Below are positions 25,491 to 34,000 of a stretch of DNA of 52,457 nt, piece after piece; position 1 is the stretch's first letter, and the number at the start of each line of letters is the position of its first letter. The stretch spans positions 1 to 52,457 of the forward strand of contig JADGRA010000043.1 of the NCBI GenBank assembly GCA_017881265.1, given 5' to 3'. The position numbers and the translations under genes are program-made. This DNA is from Myxococcaceae bacterium. Lineage in GTDB: Bacteria > Myxococcota > Myxococcia > Myxococcales > Myxococcaceae. The notes under the pieces are model-generated. The model did no database searches and had not been told where the DNA came from. It worked only from the letters and a program-made list of their open reading frames with translations.

Positions 25491-26491
25491 GTACTTACGA
25501 CTCAGTCGCCGCGCGCGCCCGTGGCCTGGCCACCCATCTTCTGTCGCCCAGCGAGTGGAGCGTTCTGGTGGACGCCTCCGACATGCCGACCCTTGCCAGC
25601 AGGCTGGCGCAAGGGCGCGAGCCGCTCGCGCTGCATGGACCGGCCACCGCCAGCGACGTGGAGCGGGCTGCCCGGCGGCTGGCTGGCGGGCGGCTGGCGT
25701 TGCTCGCCCGCTGGTGTGACCAGCGGCCTGAACTCCTCGAAGTTCTCTTCGGCGACGAAGACCGGCGCAGCCTAAGGGCGTTGGCGCGCGGCGCGCTGGC
25801 TGCCGCGCCACCGGATGCACGCCTCGCGGCGACGCTTCCCACCCCCGAGCTCCCGATGCGCGCCCTGGAGACCCTGGCCGCCCAGCCCACCATCGCCGCC
25901 ATGGCTGCACTGCTTGTCGCCTGGCGGCACCCGGCCGCGGCTGCCCTGGCCAGTGCCCCCCGGCGAGGGCCGGCGGACCTCCTCCTCGTCGAGACGGCCC
26001 TCACCCGGGACTTCGCCGGCAGGGCCCTGCACGCCGCACGGCGGGGGGACGCCGTCCTCCGCTGGCACACCCAGACGGTGGTTGATTTGGAAAACGTCCT
26101 CGCGGCCCTGGTGCTGGCCGAGGCTCCGGCCGAAGTTCAGCTGTCGGCACTCTTTGTGGACGGCGGGACGGTCCCCTTCGCTGCCCTGGACGCCGTGGCA
26201 CGTGCACCCGGCCGGCTGACGGCGCTGCAGCAAGCGCAGGCGGCGTTTCGCGGCACCGTCTTCGCGGAGGCGTTCACCCAGGTGGAGCCTTCCCGGCTCG
26301 CGCAGCGCCTTGCCGCCCTGCACCGCGGGTCCATTCACCGAAGGGCAAGGACGGACCCCCTGAGCTCGGCCCCGGTGCTCGACTACGCGCTCCGACTGCG
26401 CGAGGAGGTGCAGCGCATGCGGAGACTCGCCTGGGCGGTCGCGCTCGACGCGCCGCTCGAGGAGCGGCTGGGGGAGGGGTACGCCCGGTGA
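25487..26491 (+). CDS. ntpC: V/A-type ATPase subunit C (central stalk-rotor adaptor, d-type)
   Basis: A 334-aa, mostly helical soluble protein matching the funnel-shaped C (d) subunit that sits on the c-ring and holds the central stalk. Family-like features are the repeated helical units and the conserved RWHTQTVVDLENVLAAL stretch, plus late RAALDYALRLREEVQRMRRLAW-type helix. It uses a GTG that overlaps the subunit E stop (GTGA). Sequence conservation in this family is low; operon position strengthens the call. Confidence 0.84.
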   Translation: MSTYDSVAARARGLATHLLSPSEWSVLVDASDMPTLASRLAQGREPLALHGPATASDVERAARRLAGGRLALLARWCDQRPELLEVLFGDEDRRSLRALARGALAAAPPDARLAATLPTPELPMRALETLAAQPTIAAMAALLVAWRHPAAAALASAPRRGPADLLLVETALTRDFAGRALHAARRGDAVLRWHTQTVVDLENVLAALVLAEAPAEVQLSALFVDGGTVPFAALDAVARAPGRLTALQQAQAAFRGTVFAEAFTQVEPSRLAQRLAALHRGSIHRRARTDPLSSAPVLDYALRLREEVQRMRRLAWAVALDAPLEERLGEGYAR

Positions 26492-26820
26492 CCGAAGGAC
26501 GCGTGGCAGTCCTCTGTCGTCCGGCGTCCGCGGCTGGCTTCGCGCTGGCGGGACTACAGCCCATCGAGGTGCAGGACGGTGGCGAGGCGACGCGCCGCCT
26601 GTCCACGCTGCTCTCGGACCCGGGCCTAGGCATCGTCCTCGTCGAGAGCACCCTGTATGAGAGGCTGGAGGACGACGTCCGGCGTCGCATCTCCTCACGC
26701 GTCCTCCCGCTGGTCATCCCGTTCCCGGGGCCGACATGGACGACGGGCGCCGCGGCGTCGGATGCGTACGTCGTCGAGTTGTTGCGCCAGGCCATTGGCT
26801 ACCAGGTGCGGCTGCGATGA
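26488..26820 (+). CDS. ntpF: V/A-type ATPase subunit F (central stalk)
   Basis: A 110-aa Rossmann-like subunit F. The pattern GRVAVLCRPASAAGFALAG at the N-terminus, GIVLVESTLYERL in the middle and VLPLVIPFPGP near the end is typical. It binds subunit D in the rotating stalk. The GTG start overlaps the subunit C stop and the TGA overlaps the ATG of subunit A. Some systems name this gene ntpG. Confidence 0.88.
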   Translation: MTEGRVAVLCRPASAAGFALAGLQPIEVQDGGEATRRLSTLLSDPGLGIVLVESTLYERLEDDVRRRISSRVLPLVIPFPGPTWTTGAAASDAYVVELLRQAIGYQVRLR

Positions 26821-28571
26821 CGACGGCCCCACTGCGCATCACCCGGGTCAACGGGTCCCTGGTCGAAGCCGAGCCCGTCCTGGGCGTCTCGCTGTATGAG
26901 TTGGCCGCGGTGGGCCATGGCCGGCTGCTGTCCGAGGTCATCCGGCTGTCCGGCGCGACCGCCACGCTTCAGGTGTACGAGGACACGGGCGGCCTGGCGG
27001 TCGGAGAGCCGCTCGCCTTCACGGGACGGACGCTGTCGGTGCAGCTCGGCCCGGGGCTGCTCGGCTCGATTCTGGATGGCCTGGGGCGTCCGCTCAACGT
27101 GCTCGCCGAACGTACCGGGGATTTCATCGGGCCTGGCGCCAGCGTGCCCACGCTGGACCCAACAAGACGCTGGCGCTTCCAGCCCACGTTGGCCGCCGGC
27201 GCGTTGGTGTCGGGCGGGGATGTGCTGGGCACCCTGGAGGAACGGCCCGGCTTTCTCCACCGCGTCCTCGTCCCGCCCGGTGTGACGGGGACCGTGGCCG
27301 AGCTCGCGGCTGGCGAGTTCACCGTCGATGCGCCGGTGGGCAAGCTAACGGACGGGACTCCGCTGCGGCTCTCGCACGCGTGGAGCGTGCGCACCCCCCG
27401 CCCCACCGGGCGCCGGCTCGGGGATGACCGCCCGCTCATCACCGGTCAGCGCATCTTCGACTTGCTTTTCCCGGTGGCCGAGGGTGGCACCGTCGCCGTC
27501 ATCGGCGGATTTGGAACCGGGAAGACTGTCGTCGAGCAGTCGCTGGCCAAGCACGCGGATGCCGACGTCGTCGTCTACATCGGCTGCGGCGAGCGCGGGA
27601 ACGAGATGTCCGAGGTCCTCGGCGAGTTTCCGAAGCTGACCGACCCGCGCAGCGGCAGGTCCATCATGGACCGCACGGTGATGGTGGTGAATACCTCCAA
27701 CATGCCCGTCGTCGCCCGCGAGGCCTCGGTCTACCTGGGCATCACCGTGGCTGAGTACTACCGGGACATGGGCTACCGGGTGGCACTCATGGCGGACAGC
27801 CTGTCGCGCTGGGCGGAGGCCCTGCGGGAGATTGGCGCGCGGCTGCAGGAGATGCCCGGGGAGGAGGGCTACCCCACCTACCTGGCCAGCCGCCTGGGCG
27901 CCTTCTACGAGCGCGCCGGTCGCGCGCGGCTCATCGGCCGGCCTGAACGGGAAGGTGCCGTCACTCTCATCAGCGCCGTCTCTCCGCCAGGCGGAGACCT
28001 CTCGGAGCCGGTCAGCCAGGCGACGCTGCGGGTGGCGGGAAGCCTCTGGGCGCTGGACGCGGACCTGGCCCACCAGCGGCAGTTCCCGGCGGTCGACTGG
28101 GAGACGAGCTACAGCCTTTACGTCGAGCACACCCGGGCGTGGTTCGAGCGCGAGGTCGACCCCTCGTGGTCGGCGGTCCGCGCCCAGACGTTGGAACTTC
28201 TCCAGCGGGACGCGGAGCTGCGGGAGATTGCCGGGCTGGTGGGGCCGGAGGCGCTGCAGGATGAGGACCGGCTGGTGCTGTTGGTCGCCCGGCTGGTCCG
28301 CGAGGTGGTGCTCGGCCAGAGCGCCTACCACCCGCACGACGCCTCCTCTGCCCCGCTGAAGACGTTTCGCCTCGCACAGCTGGCCGAGCGGGCGCGCTCC
28401 CTTGCCGCCGAGAGGATTCGGGCTGGCGCCCCGCTGGCACAGTTGGACCTCGGCCCCTTTCGGCGGACCCTCATCGCCCTCCGGGACGCTCCCGGCGCTG
28501 AGCTCTCCACGCGAGTGACGGCCGCCGAGGCCGCGCTCGCCGGCATTCTTCCTGCGGAGGCGCGGCCATGA
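26817..28571 (+). CDS. ntpA: V/A-type ATPase catalytic subunit A
   Basis: A 584-aa catalytic nucleotide-binding subunit. The Walker A motif GGFGTGKT is at 230-237, followed by YIGCGERGNEMSEVL and the family block NTSNMPVVAREASVYLGITVAEYYRDMG. The ~90-residue insertion between beta-barrel and nucleotide domain that marks A-type (not F-type beta) subunits is present (~residues 115-190). Both gene ends overlap neighbours as ATGA. Normal length. Confidence 0.96.
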   Translation: MTTAPLRITRVNGSLVEAEPVLGVSLYELAAVGHGRLLSEVIRLSGATATLQVYEDTGGLAVGEPLAFTGRTLSVQLGPGLLGSILDGLGRPLNVLAERTGDFIGPGASVPTLDPTRRWRFQPTLAAGALVSGGDVLGTLEERPGFLHRVLVPPGVTGTVAELAAGEFTVDAPVGKLTDGTPLRLSHAWSVRTPRPTGRRLGDDRPLITGQRIFDLLFPVAEGGTVAVIGGFGTGKTVVEQSLAKHADADVVVYIGCGERGNEMSEVLGEFPKLTDPRSGRSIMDRTVMVVNTSNMPVVAREASVYLGITVAEYYRDMGYRVALMADSLSRWAEALREIGARLQEMPGEEGYPTYLASRLGAFYERAGRARLIGRPEREGAVTLISAVSPPGGDLSEPVSQATLRVAGSLWALDADLAHQRQFPAVDWETSYSLYVEHTRAWFEREVDPSWSAVRAQTLELLQRDAELREIAGLVGPEALQDEDRLVLLVARLVREVVLGQSAYHPHDASSAPLKTFRLAQLAERARSLAAERIRAGAPLAQLDLGPFRRTLIALRDAPGAELSTRVTAAEAALAGILPAEARP

Positions 28572-29956
28572 GCAGCGGCGTTGCCCAGACGTACCGAGCG
28601 GCCGCCGGGGCTGCCGGACCGCTCGTCTTCATCGAGAGAACCCACGCGGTTTCCCTAGGCGAGTGGGTGCGGCTGGAGATTCCCGGCGAGAAGCGCTGGC
28701 AGGGGCAAGTCATCGACGCCGGCGAAAGACTGACGGTCGTGCAACTCCTTGACGACTCCCTCGGACTGGCCCCCGACAAGGTGCGGGTCACCTTCACCGG
28801 CGACGTGGCCCGGGCGACGGTAGGAAAGGAGCTGCTGGGACGGGCCTTCAACGGCGTGGGAGCCCCCATCGACGGACTGGCGGCCCCCGTGGGCGAGGCG
28901 ATGCGGTCGCTCGCCGGGGCGCCGCTCAACCCTGCGGCGCGGCTTCCGCCGAACGACTTCATCGAGACCGGCATCTCCGCCATCGACGGGATGAACACCC
29001 TGGTCCGCGGGCAGAAGCTGCCCATCTTCTCCGGGCCGGGACTGCCCGCGCTGGAGGTGGCCGCGCACATTGTCGAGTGGGCACGGGCTCCCAAGGGCGA
29101 GCCCTTCGCGGTGGTCTTCGTCGGCATCGGCATTACGGCTCGCGAGCGGCGGGACTTCCTGGAGCGCTTCGAGCACAGCGGCGCGTTGGAGCGCAGTGTC
29201 CTCTTCATCAACGAGATGAAGGACCCGACCGTCGAGCGACTGCTGGCCCCCCGGCTGGCCCTGGGCGAGGCGGAGTTCCTCGCCTTCGAGTGTGGGCTGC
29301 ACGTCCTGGTGGTCATCGCCGACGTCACCCACTACTGCGAGGCGCTGCGCGAGATTGCCACCGCGCGCCAGGAAATCCCCGGCCGGCGCGGCTACCCCGG
29401 CACCATGTACACGGACCTCGCCTCGCTCTTCGAGCGTGCCGGCATCGTCCGGGGGCGCGAGGGGTCGCTCACCCAAATCCCGGTCCTCACCATGCCGGAT
29501 GACGACCTGACGCACCCCATTCCAGACCTGACCGGCTACATCACCGAGGGGCAGGTGGTGCTGAGCCGGGAGTTGCACCGCCGGGGCGTCTTCCCCCCGG
29601 TGGACGTCCTGCCATCGCTGTCGCGCCTCATGAATGCCGGCATCGGCCCGGAACGCACCGTCCCGGAGCACCGCCAGTGGGCCGACCAGCTGTACGCACT
29701 GTACGCTCGAGGGCGCGAAGCCCGGTTGATGGCGGCCATCGTCGGCGAGGCAGGCCTAGTCGCCCCAGACCGTCGCGCACTGGGCTTCCTCGAGCACTTC
29801 GAGCGCGACTTCATCGGGCAGGGACGCAGGCGAAGGACGCTGGCGGAAACCATCGCCGCCGGGTGGTCGCTGCTCGACGCGCTTCCGCGGGACGACCTGA
29901 CGCGCATCCGCGACGAGACCTGGGCGCGGCGTCACGCGCCGGCGGCGGCGCCATGA
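28568..29956 (+). CDS. ntpB: V/A-type ATPase regulatory subunit B
   Basis: A 462-aa non-catalytic partner of subunit A. At the position of the P-loop it has FSGPGLPALEVAAH, without the GKT, as expected for B subunits. Other family blocks are NDFIETGISAIDGMNTLVRGQKLP, ITARERRDFLERFE, and the C-terminal PDLTGYITEGQVVLSRELHRRGVFPPVDVLPSLSRLM. It overlaps ntpA and ntpD by 4 bp each. Confidence 0.96.
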   Translation: MSSGVAQTYRAAAGAAGPLVFIERTHAVSLGEWVRLEIPGEKRWQGQVIDAGERLTVVQLLDDSLGLAPDKVRVTFTGDVARATVGKELLGRAFNGVGAPIDGLAAPVGEAMRSLAGAPLNPAARLPPNDFIETGISAIDGMNTLVRGQKLPIFSGPGLPALEVAAHIVEWARAPKGEPFAVVFVGIGITARERRDFLERFEHSGALERSVLFINEMKDPTVERLLAPRLALGEAEFLAFECGLHVLVVIADVTHYCEALREIATARQEIPGRRGYPGTMYTDLASLFERAGIVRGREGSLTQIPVLTMPDDDLTHPIPDLTGYITEGQVVLSRELHRRGVFPPVDVLPSLSRLMNAGIGPERTVPEHRQWADQLYALYARGREARLMAAIVGEAGLVAPDRRALGFLEHFERDFIGQGRRRRTLAETIAAGWSLLDALPRDDLTRIRDETWARRHAPAAAP

Positions 29957-30585
29957 GTTCCCGCTCGCGCGTGTCCGCCACCCGGGTGGGGATGCTGCGG
30001 GGCCAGCAGCGGCTGGAACGCCTGGAGCGAGGGACCTCGCTGCTGCGGCGCAAGCGCGAGGCGCTGGTGGGGGAACTGTTCCGCATCGCCAGGAGCGCCG
30101 CGGACACCCGTGCGGAGATTGACCTGCAGGCACGAAAGGCGTGGCCGGTGCTGCTGCGTGCATTCTCGGTCGACGGCGGGACCGGCCTGCGCGTCCTCGG
30201 CTGGCCGGCGCGAGACGTGCGCGTGCAGGTTCGGACTGGACAGCTGTGGGGCGTCATCGTCTCTGACATCGTGGAGGCGCCGCGTTTTGCGCGCACCCTG
30301 GCGGCGCGGGGCGTCGCCCCCGGTCCGTCCCCGGCTGCGGTGGAGGCGGCCACTGAATTCGAGAAGCTGGCGGACTTGCTGGTGGGCGCCGCCCCCCGAG
30401 AGATGCTCCTGCGGAGGCTTGGCGAGGCGCTGGCCCAGACGTCACGCCAGGTCAACAGCCTGGAGCACCACCTCACCCCGGAACTTCAGCGGCAACTGCT
30501 CGCCGTCCGTCGGACACTGGACGAGCGAGAGCGCGAGGAACACGTGCGGCTGGGCCTTCTTGCGCGACGCGGTCGCGCCTCCTGA
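29953..30585 (+). CDS. ntpD: V/A-type ATPase subunit D (central stalk)
   Basis: A 210-aa rotating-shaft subunit with two long helices, at the N-terminus (SATRVGMLRGQQRLERLERGTSLLRRKREAL) and C-terminus (REMLLRRLGEALAQTSRQVNSLEHHLTPELQRQLLAVRRTLDEREREE). The NSLEHHLTPEL stretch corresponds to the conserved N-A-L-E motif of the family. It closes the operon; no terminator hairpin with a U-tract is evident in the 29-bp gap before the convergent gene. Confidence 0.93.
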   Translation: MSSRSRVSATRVGMLRGQQRLERLERGTSLLRRKREALVGELFRIARSAADTRAEIDLQARKAWPVLLRAFSVDGGTGLRVLGWPARDVRVQVRTGQLWGVIVSDIVEAPRFARTLAARGVAPGPSPAAVEAATEFEKLADLLVGAAPREMLLRRLGEALAQTSRQVNSLEHHLTPELQRQLLAVRRTLDEREREEHVRLGLLARRGRAS

Positions 30586-30614
30586 CGGCCAGGGGGGGTG
30601 CCCCCCGGCGTGCA

Positions 30615-31271
30615 TCAAGCAGCGGGCGAACGGGGTCCTCCGCCCGCAGGCGCCAGACGCACCAGGCTGTGCGCCTCGCTGACAGTGGCGGTTTCCGTCC
30701 GCAGCAGCGTCCTCATCCCCTCCAGAATGTGGCGGTGGACGTGGTGGGCAAGCATTCGCTCGACTGGACGAAAGAGGAAACGCGGCCGCAGGTGCCCGAT
30801 GTAGTGCGTCGTGAGAAGGACATCCGTCCCACCCTCCCTCGGGCGGATTTCGTAGGAGCCCTCCCCCATTGTCACGCTGTTCTCGATGCCGAGGTTTTGC
30901 TCCAACACGTCGAAGCGAAGCAGGCGAGCGGGTTCCGAGACCGTGATGCGCTTGACCAGGTGGCCTCCCTGGTAGACGCACCGGATGCTTGCCCCCACCT
31001 TCGTCTTCTCCCCTTCGGAACGAACCGGAAGCGGCAGCAGTGCCGACAGGAACGGCCCCGGACGGTTGGGGATTTCCTCGTAGAAGCGCAAGGCCTTCCA
31101 CACTGCCTCCGGCGAGGCGTCCAGCCGAATCTCCGTCGTCACCGCTTCCCGCTCGGAATTCCTGGGAAACCAGGCACCGACGTCGTTCATCAGCCGACGA
31201 AGGCCCTGCTTTCCCTGCTGCAGGTTAGGTGTGTCCACCGCTTTGGACCGCTCGCCTGTTTGGGGCCCCAC
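30615..31271 (-). CDS. SRPBCC-family (polyketide cyclase/lipid transport-like) protein
   Basis: A 218-aa protein with a START-like fold. The GTG at 31271 is chosen for its GAGGAG seven bases upstream; an ATG at 31190 is an alternative. The domain begins at TEIRLDASPEAVWKALRFYEEIP and continues through VYQGGHLVKRITVSEPARLLRFDV, GSYEIRPREGGTDVLLTTHY and FLFRPVERMLAHHVHRHILEGM. The last pattern is typical of SRPBCC proteins that bind hydrophobic ligands. There is no signal peptide. The ligand is unknown. It converges on the end of the V-ATPase operon. Confidence 0.72.
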   Translation of the reverse strand: MGPQTGERSKAVDTPNLQQGKQGLRRLMNDVGAWFPRNSEREAVTTEIRLDASPEAVWKALRFYEEIPNRPGPFLSALLPLPVRSEGEKTKVGASIRCVYQGGHLVKRITVSEPARLLRFDVLEQNLGIENSVTMGEGSYEIRPREGGTDVLLTTHYIGHLRPRFLFRPVERMLAHHVHRHILEGMRTLLRTETATVSEAHSLVRLAPAGGGPRSPAA

Positions 31272-31587
31272 GTTGTCTCTCCTCGCAGTTGAGCCCCCGC
31301 AGCTGGGTGGCCGCCTCGTTTGGCTCGCCCACGGTGCATGGGGTGCGCCAGCACCGGTCGCCTCAGAAGCTACAGCCTGGACGCAAAGCGTGCCTAGGGG
31401 CGCAAAGCTTGCGTCCGGCAACTGGGCAGAACCAGCGACGGGTACGGCACAAACGGCTGGCCGCCGACTGGGAGCCGCCAACTGTCACGCCCTGGAACGA
31501 GGACGGGTGTGCGAAGCAGAGCCGGCCCTGGAGCCGCCACAAGCGAGCCCACGCCAGGGCTCGTGGAGCGTTCTCTTGGAGGCCCCG
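31272..31587. other. Non-coding gap with a hairpin
   Basis: 316 bp between the SRPBCC start and the lipoprotein stop. Open frames on the plus strand here lack codon bias. The only ordered structure seen is the hairpin at 31379-31416. The promoter of the SRPBCC gene presumably lies here. Confidence 0.4.
31379..31416. repeat. Inverted repeat with duplicated CGCAAAGC element
   Basis: GGACGCAA and TTGCGTCC are perfect 8-bp arms. The octamer CGCAAAGC occurs twice within it (31382-31389 and 31401-31408). It lies 172 bp past the lipoprotein stop and 108 bp before the SRPBCC start on the minus strand. There is no U-tract. A regulatory or terminator role is possible. Confidence 0.4.
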
Positions 31588-32016
31588 CTACGGGTTGACG
31601 CGCACCGTCCCGGAAAAGCCATGGATGGTGCAGAAGAAGTTGAAGTCCCCTGAATCCGGAAAGGGCCCGAACATCACCGGGCTCGCCCCGCTGTACGCGT
31701 TGGCGGGAAGTGGATTGGTGGCACCGGCAACCGTTTGGGTCGTCCGCTCGAGGGTGTGCAGTGTGTAGTTCCCCGTGAAAGTGACTGACTGCCCCTTGTT
31801 GATTTGGGCGCAGGTGGGACTGAACGCGTAGCCACCGTAGACGCCCCCGGTCGAGACGATGGTCACGGTCGGGGTCACCACGCCGGTCAGGTCGGTGCAG
31901 GCGTTATTCGTGCCGGAGTCAGGGTTGGTGTTGGGGTTGGTGGAGTTGGAACAAGCGCCGACCAGGAGGGCGACGAGCACGGGCGCTGCAAGGAATCTCG
32001 AATTGGTACGCCTCAT
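31588..32016 (-). CDS. Cupredoxin-like lipoprotein
   Basis: A 142-aa lipoprotein. The ATG at 32016 has GGAGG upstream. The N-terminus is a lipobox signal (RFLAAPVLVALLVGACSNS, Cys ~22), followed by an Asn/Thr-rich linker. The mature part resembles a plastocyanin/cupredoxin domain: a His in YTLHTLERT, and the Cys and second His in FNFFCTIHGFSGTVRV at the C-terminus. The usual axial Met after the second His is not obvious, so any type-1 copper site would be of unusual ligation or use Gln/none. It is likely a small periplasmic or surface electron carrier or copper binder. Confidence 0.75.
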   Translation of the reverse strand: MRRTNSRFLAAPVLVALLVGACSNSTNPNTNPDSGTNNACTDLTGVVTPTVTIVSTGGVYGGYAFSPTCAQINKGQSVTFTGNYTLHTLERTTQTVAGATNPLPANAYSGASPVMFGPFPDSGDFNFFCTIHGFSGTVRVNP

Positions 32017-32308
32017 TGGATTCAACCTCCGGTCATTGCGACCGTCGAAAGGGTTTCGAAACTCAAGCACCGCTGGGGTGGCTCAGCGCGAGAAGATAAG
32101 CATCTCCCTGAGAGGACACCGCTGCGGCTGCCCGTTGCAGAGGGCGCGAGCTCGAGGCACCGCGGAATCCAGCAAATCCGGACACTTCGCATGACCGTCC
32201 GCGGTCCCCGAGGCCCCCAAGGCCCCCCCGGCGGTCGAAATGGCGACCTCCACACGAATTTGCGGCAGCCGCGCTTCCAGCACACCTGGATGGCAGCACG
32301 TCGCTGAA
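32017..32308. other. Non-coding gap upstream of the lipoprotein gene
   Basis: 292 bp between the lipoprotein start and the pfkA stop. No convincing gene or terminator was seen; a run of C-rich sequence around 32206-32232 has no clear pairing. Confidence 0.35.
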
Positions 32309-33349
32309 CTAACCGAAGAAGACGCGCGCCACGTCGAGGAAGTCCTGTGGGACACGCTTCAATTCGCGCGTCGCGTCGGCGAGCGAGACGCTGACCACCC
32401 GACTCCCCTGCAGCGCGGCCATCCGCCCGAATTCCCCGTGGATTGCCATGTCGCAGGCGTGAACGCCGAAGCGACTTGCCAGCACCCTGTCGTAGGCAGT
32501 GGGTGAGCCGCCCCGCTGGAGGTAGCCGAGGACGGTCACTCGCGTCTCGAATCCAGTCCGCCTTTCAATCTCCGCCGCGACAAAGGCACCCACGCCCCCC
32601 AACCGCGGACGGCCTGCTTCGTCCAGGGCGCCACTGGTGACGAGGTGTTCCGTGTCACCCGGCCCTGCCCGGACCCGCGTGCCCTCGGCCACCACGACGA
32701 TGCTGAAGTCCACGCCCCCCGAGTGGCGGTTTTTCAAGTGCTCTGCCACTCGGGCCAAGTCCGCCGGGACCTCGGGAACGAGCACGACGTCGGCTCCACC
32801 CGCCAGCCCGGCGTAGGTGGCAATCCAGCCCGCATGGCGTCCCATCACCTCGCAGACCAGCACCCGCTTGTGGGACTCCGCGGTGCTGTGCAGCCGGTCG
32901 ATGGCCTCTGTGGCGATGGCGACCGCGCTGTCGAAGCCGAACGTGACATCCGTTCCATTCAAGTCATTGTCGATAGTCTTCGGGATGCCGACCACCGGCA
33001 GTCCGTGGTCAGCGTACAGGCGGCTTGCGGCACTCAGCGTGCCTTCGCCGCCGATGGCGACCACGGCGGCGAACTGGTACTCGGCCATGGTGCGAAGCAC
33101 AGCTTCCACGCCGCCCGGCACCTTGAAGGGATTCACCCGGCTGGTTCCGAGAATGGTGCCACCCCGATGAAGGATGCCAGCGGTCGTCTCCCGTGTGAGT
33201 GGCAGAAACTGGGCTTTCAACAGACCAGCCCAGCCGTCCCGAAGTCCGACGACCTCCACGCCTCGCTGCGAAGCTCGCCTCACGACTGCTCGGATGACAG
33301 CGTTGAGGCCAGGGCAGTCCCCGCCACCCGTGAGAATCGCAATGCGCAC
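32309..33349 (-). CDS. pfkA: 6-phosphofructokinase (ATP-type residue pattern)
   Basis: A 346-aa phosphofructokinase. The GTG at 33349 is chosen because it gives RIAILTGGGDCPGLNAVIRAVVRRA, the exact family start; the frame stays open 16 codons further to a GTG at 33397. Substrate motifs are PKTIDND (123-129), CEVMGRHAGWIA and GYLQRGGSP. In GGEGT (100-104) the position that is Asp in pyrophosphate-dependent enzymes is Gly, predicting ATP as donor, although the Lys in PKTIDND is shared with PPi types. This mixed pattern is known in ATP-using group III enzymes of actinobacteria and myxobacteria. Confidence 0.92.
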   Translation of the reverse strand: MRIAILTGGGDCPGLNAVIRAVVRRASQRGVEVVGLRDGWAGLLKAQFLPLTRETTAGILHRGGTILGTSRVNPFKVPGGVEAVLRTMAEYQFAAVVAIGGEGTLSAASRLYADHGLPVVGIPKTIDNDLNGTDVTFGFDSAVAIATEAIDRLHSTAESHKRVLVCEVMGRHAGWIATYAGLAGGADVVLVPEVPADLARVAEHLKNRHSGGVDFSIVVVAEGTRVRAGPGDTEHLVTSGALDEAGRPRLGGVGAFVAAEIERRTGFETRVTVLGYLQRGGSPTAYDRVLASRFGVHACDMAIHGEFGRMAALQGSRVVSVSLADATRELKRVPQDFLDVARVFFG

Positions 33350-33769
33350 CGGCTCCGACCTGACAGCCCCGAGAGTCACGGAGGGTTGGCCGCCCACCTG
33401 AGGGTGTTGGCCTGGCTGTTCCCGTCGTCAGCCTGCAGGGCCCTCTTCTGCTTCAGCATCGGAATGGCGTCGACAGTTTCAGGCCCTGACGCGACCAGCT
33501 AGTCAAGGCCGTGAGCAGGAGCATAGCTGCTTGCCGCGCAAATCGCCGTACTCTGCGTCTGCCCTTGGCCGCCGCGGCCCGCCAGAGGGGCCGCTCGTCG
33601 GGCCGTCCGGCGACGCTTTTGCGTGCCCACTACTCGCCCAGGGTGGGACAAGTGGCTCACAACCTGGGCTTGGCCAGACGGCCCCGCTCGATGTATGCCC
33701 CAGGCCCCCAAATCGAAGAGAAGAGGCAGCTTCGCAGACGAAATGAACAGCAGCGGCGTCAATCACTTA
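33350..33769. other. Non-coding gap between pfkA and tRNA
   Basis: About 420 bp without a credible gene. It contains an inverted repeat GCCCAGG...CCTGGGC (33636-33669, 20-nt spacer). The pfkA promoter on the minus strand and the tRNA promoter on the plus strand must lie here; neither shows a clear consensus. Confidence 0.35.
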
Positions 33770-33843
33770 GGCTAGGTAGCTCAACTGGTTAGAGCGGCGG
33801 TCTCATAATCCGCAGGTAGTCGGTTCGAGTCCGACCCTAGCCA
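33770..33843 (+). tRNA. tRNA-Met (anticodon CAU)
   Basis: A full cloverleaf can be drawn: acceptor GGCTAGG/CCTAGCC with discriminator A, D-arm GCTC-AACTGGTTA-GAGC, anticodon loop CTCATAA (CAU), T-arm GTCGG-TTCGAGT-CCGAC. CCA is not encoded. The anticodon stem GCGGT/TCCGC has a U-U mismatch next to the loop. The acceptor stem and A73 resemble the elongator Met tRNA, but a CAU tRNA modified to read AUA (Ile) cannot be excluded from sequence alone. Confidence 0.92.
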
Positions 33844-34000
33844 CAGACAAGCAGCGCCAAGCAGTCGGTGGCCAGCCGGGACACGCTGCCCGACCCTCCG
33901 CGACTGAGAACAAGCACGACGGCACCTCCCCCACCTTTCTGACCTCTTGCGGTCAGCGGGCGATCCGCTCTAACCCTAAAGGTCCACCGCCCGTCGGTCC

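Noticed and set aside
31361-31450. Possible c-di-GMP-I (GEMM) riboswitch on the plus strand
   Set aside because: Only the GGACGCAAAGC string matches. The upstream GGCAAACC strand, GNRA hairpin and downstream receptor are absent, and no plus-strand gene follows.
31231-31653. 140-codon plus-strand ORF over the SRPBCC start and lipoprotein end
   Set aside because: It is antisense to real genes and has low-complexity composition; no SD.
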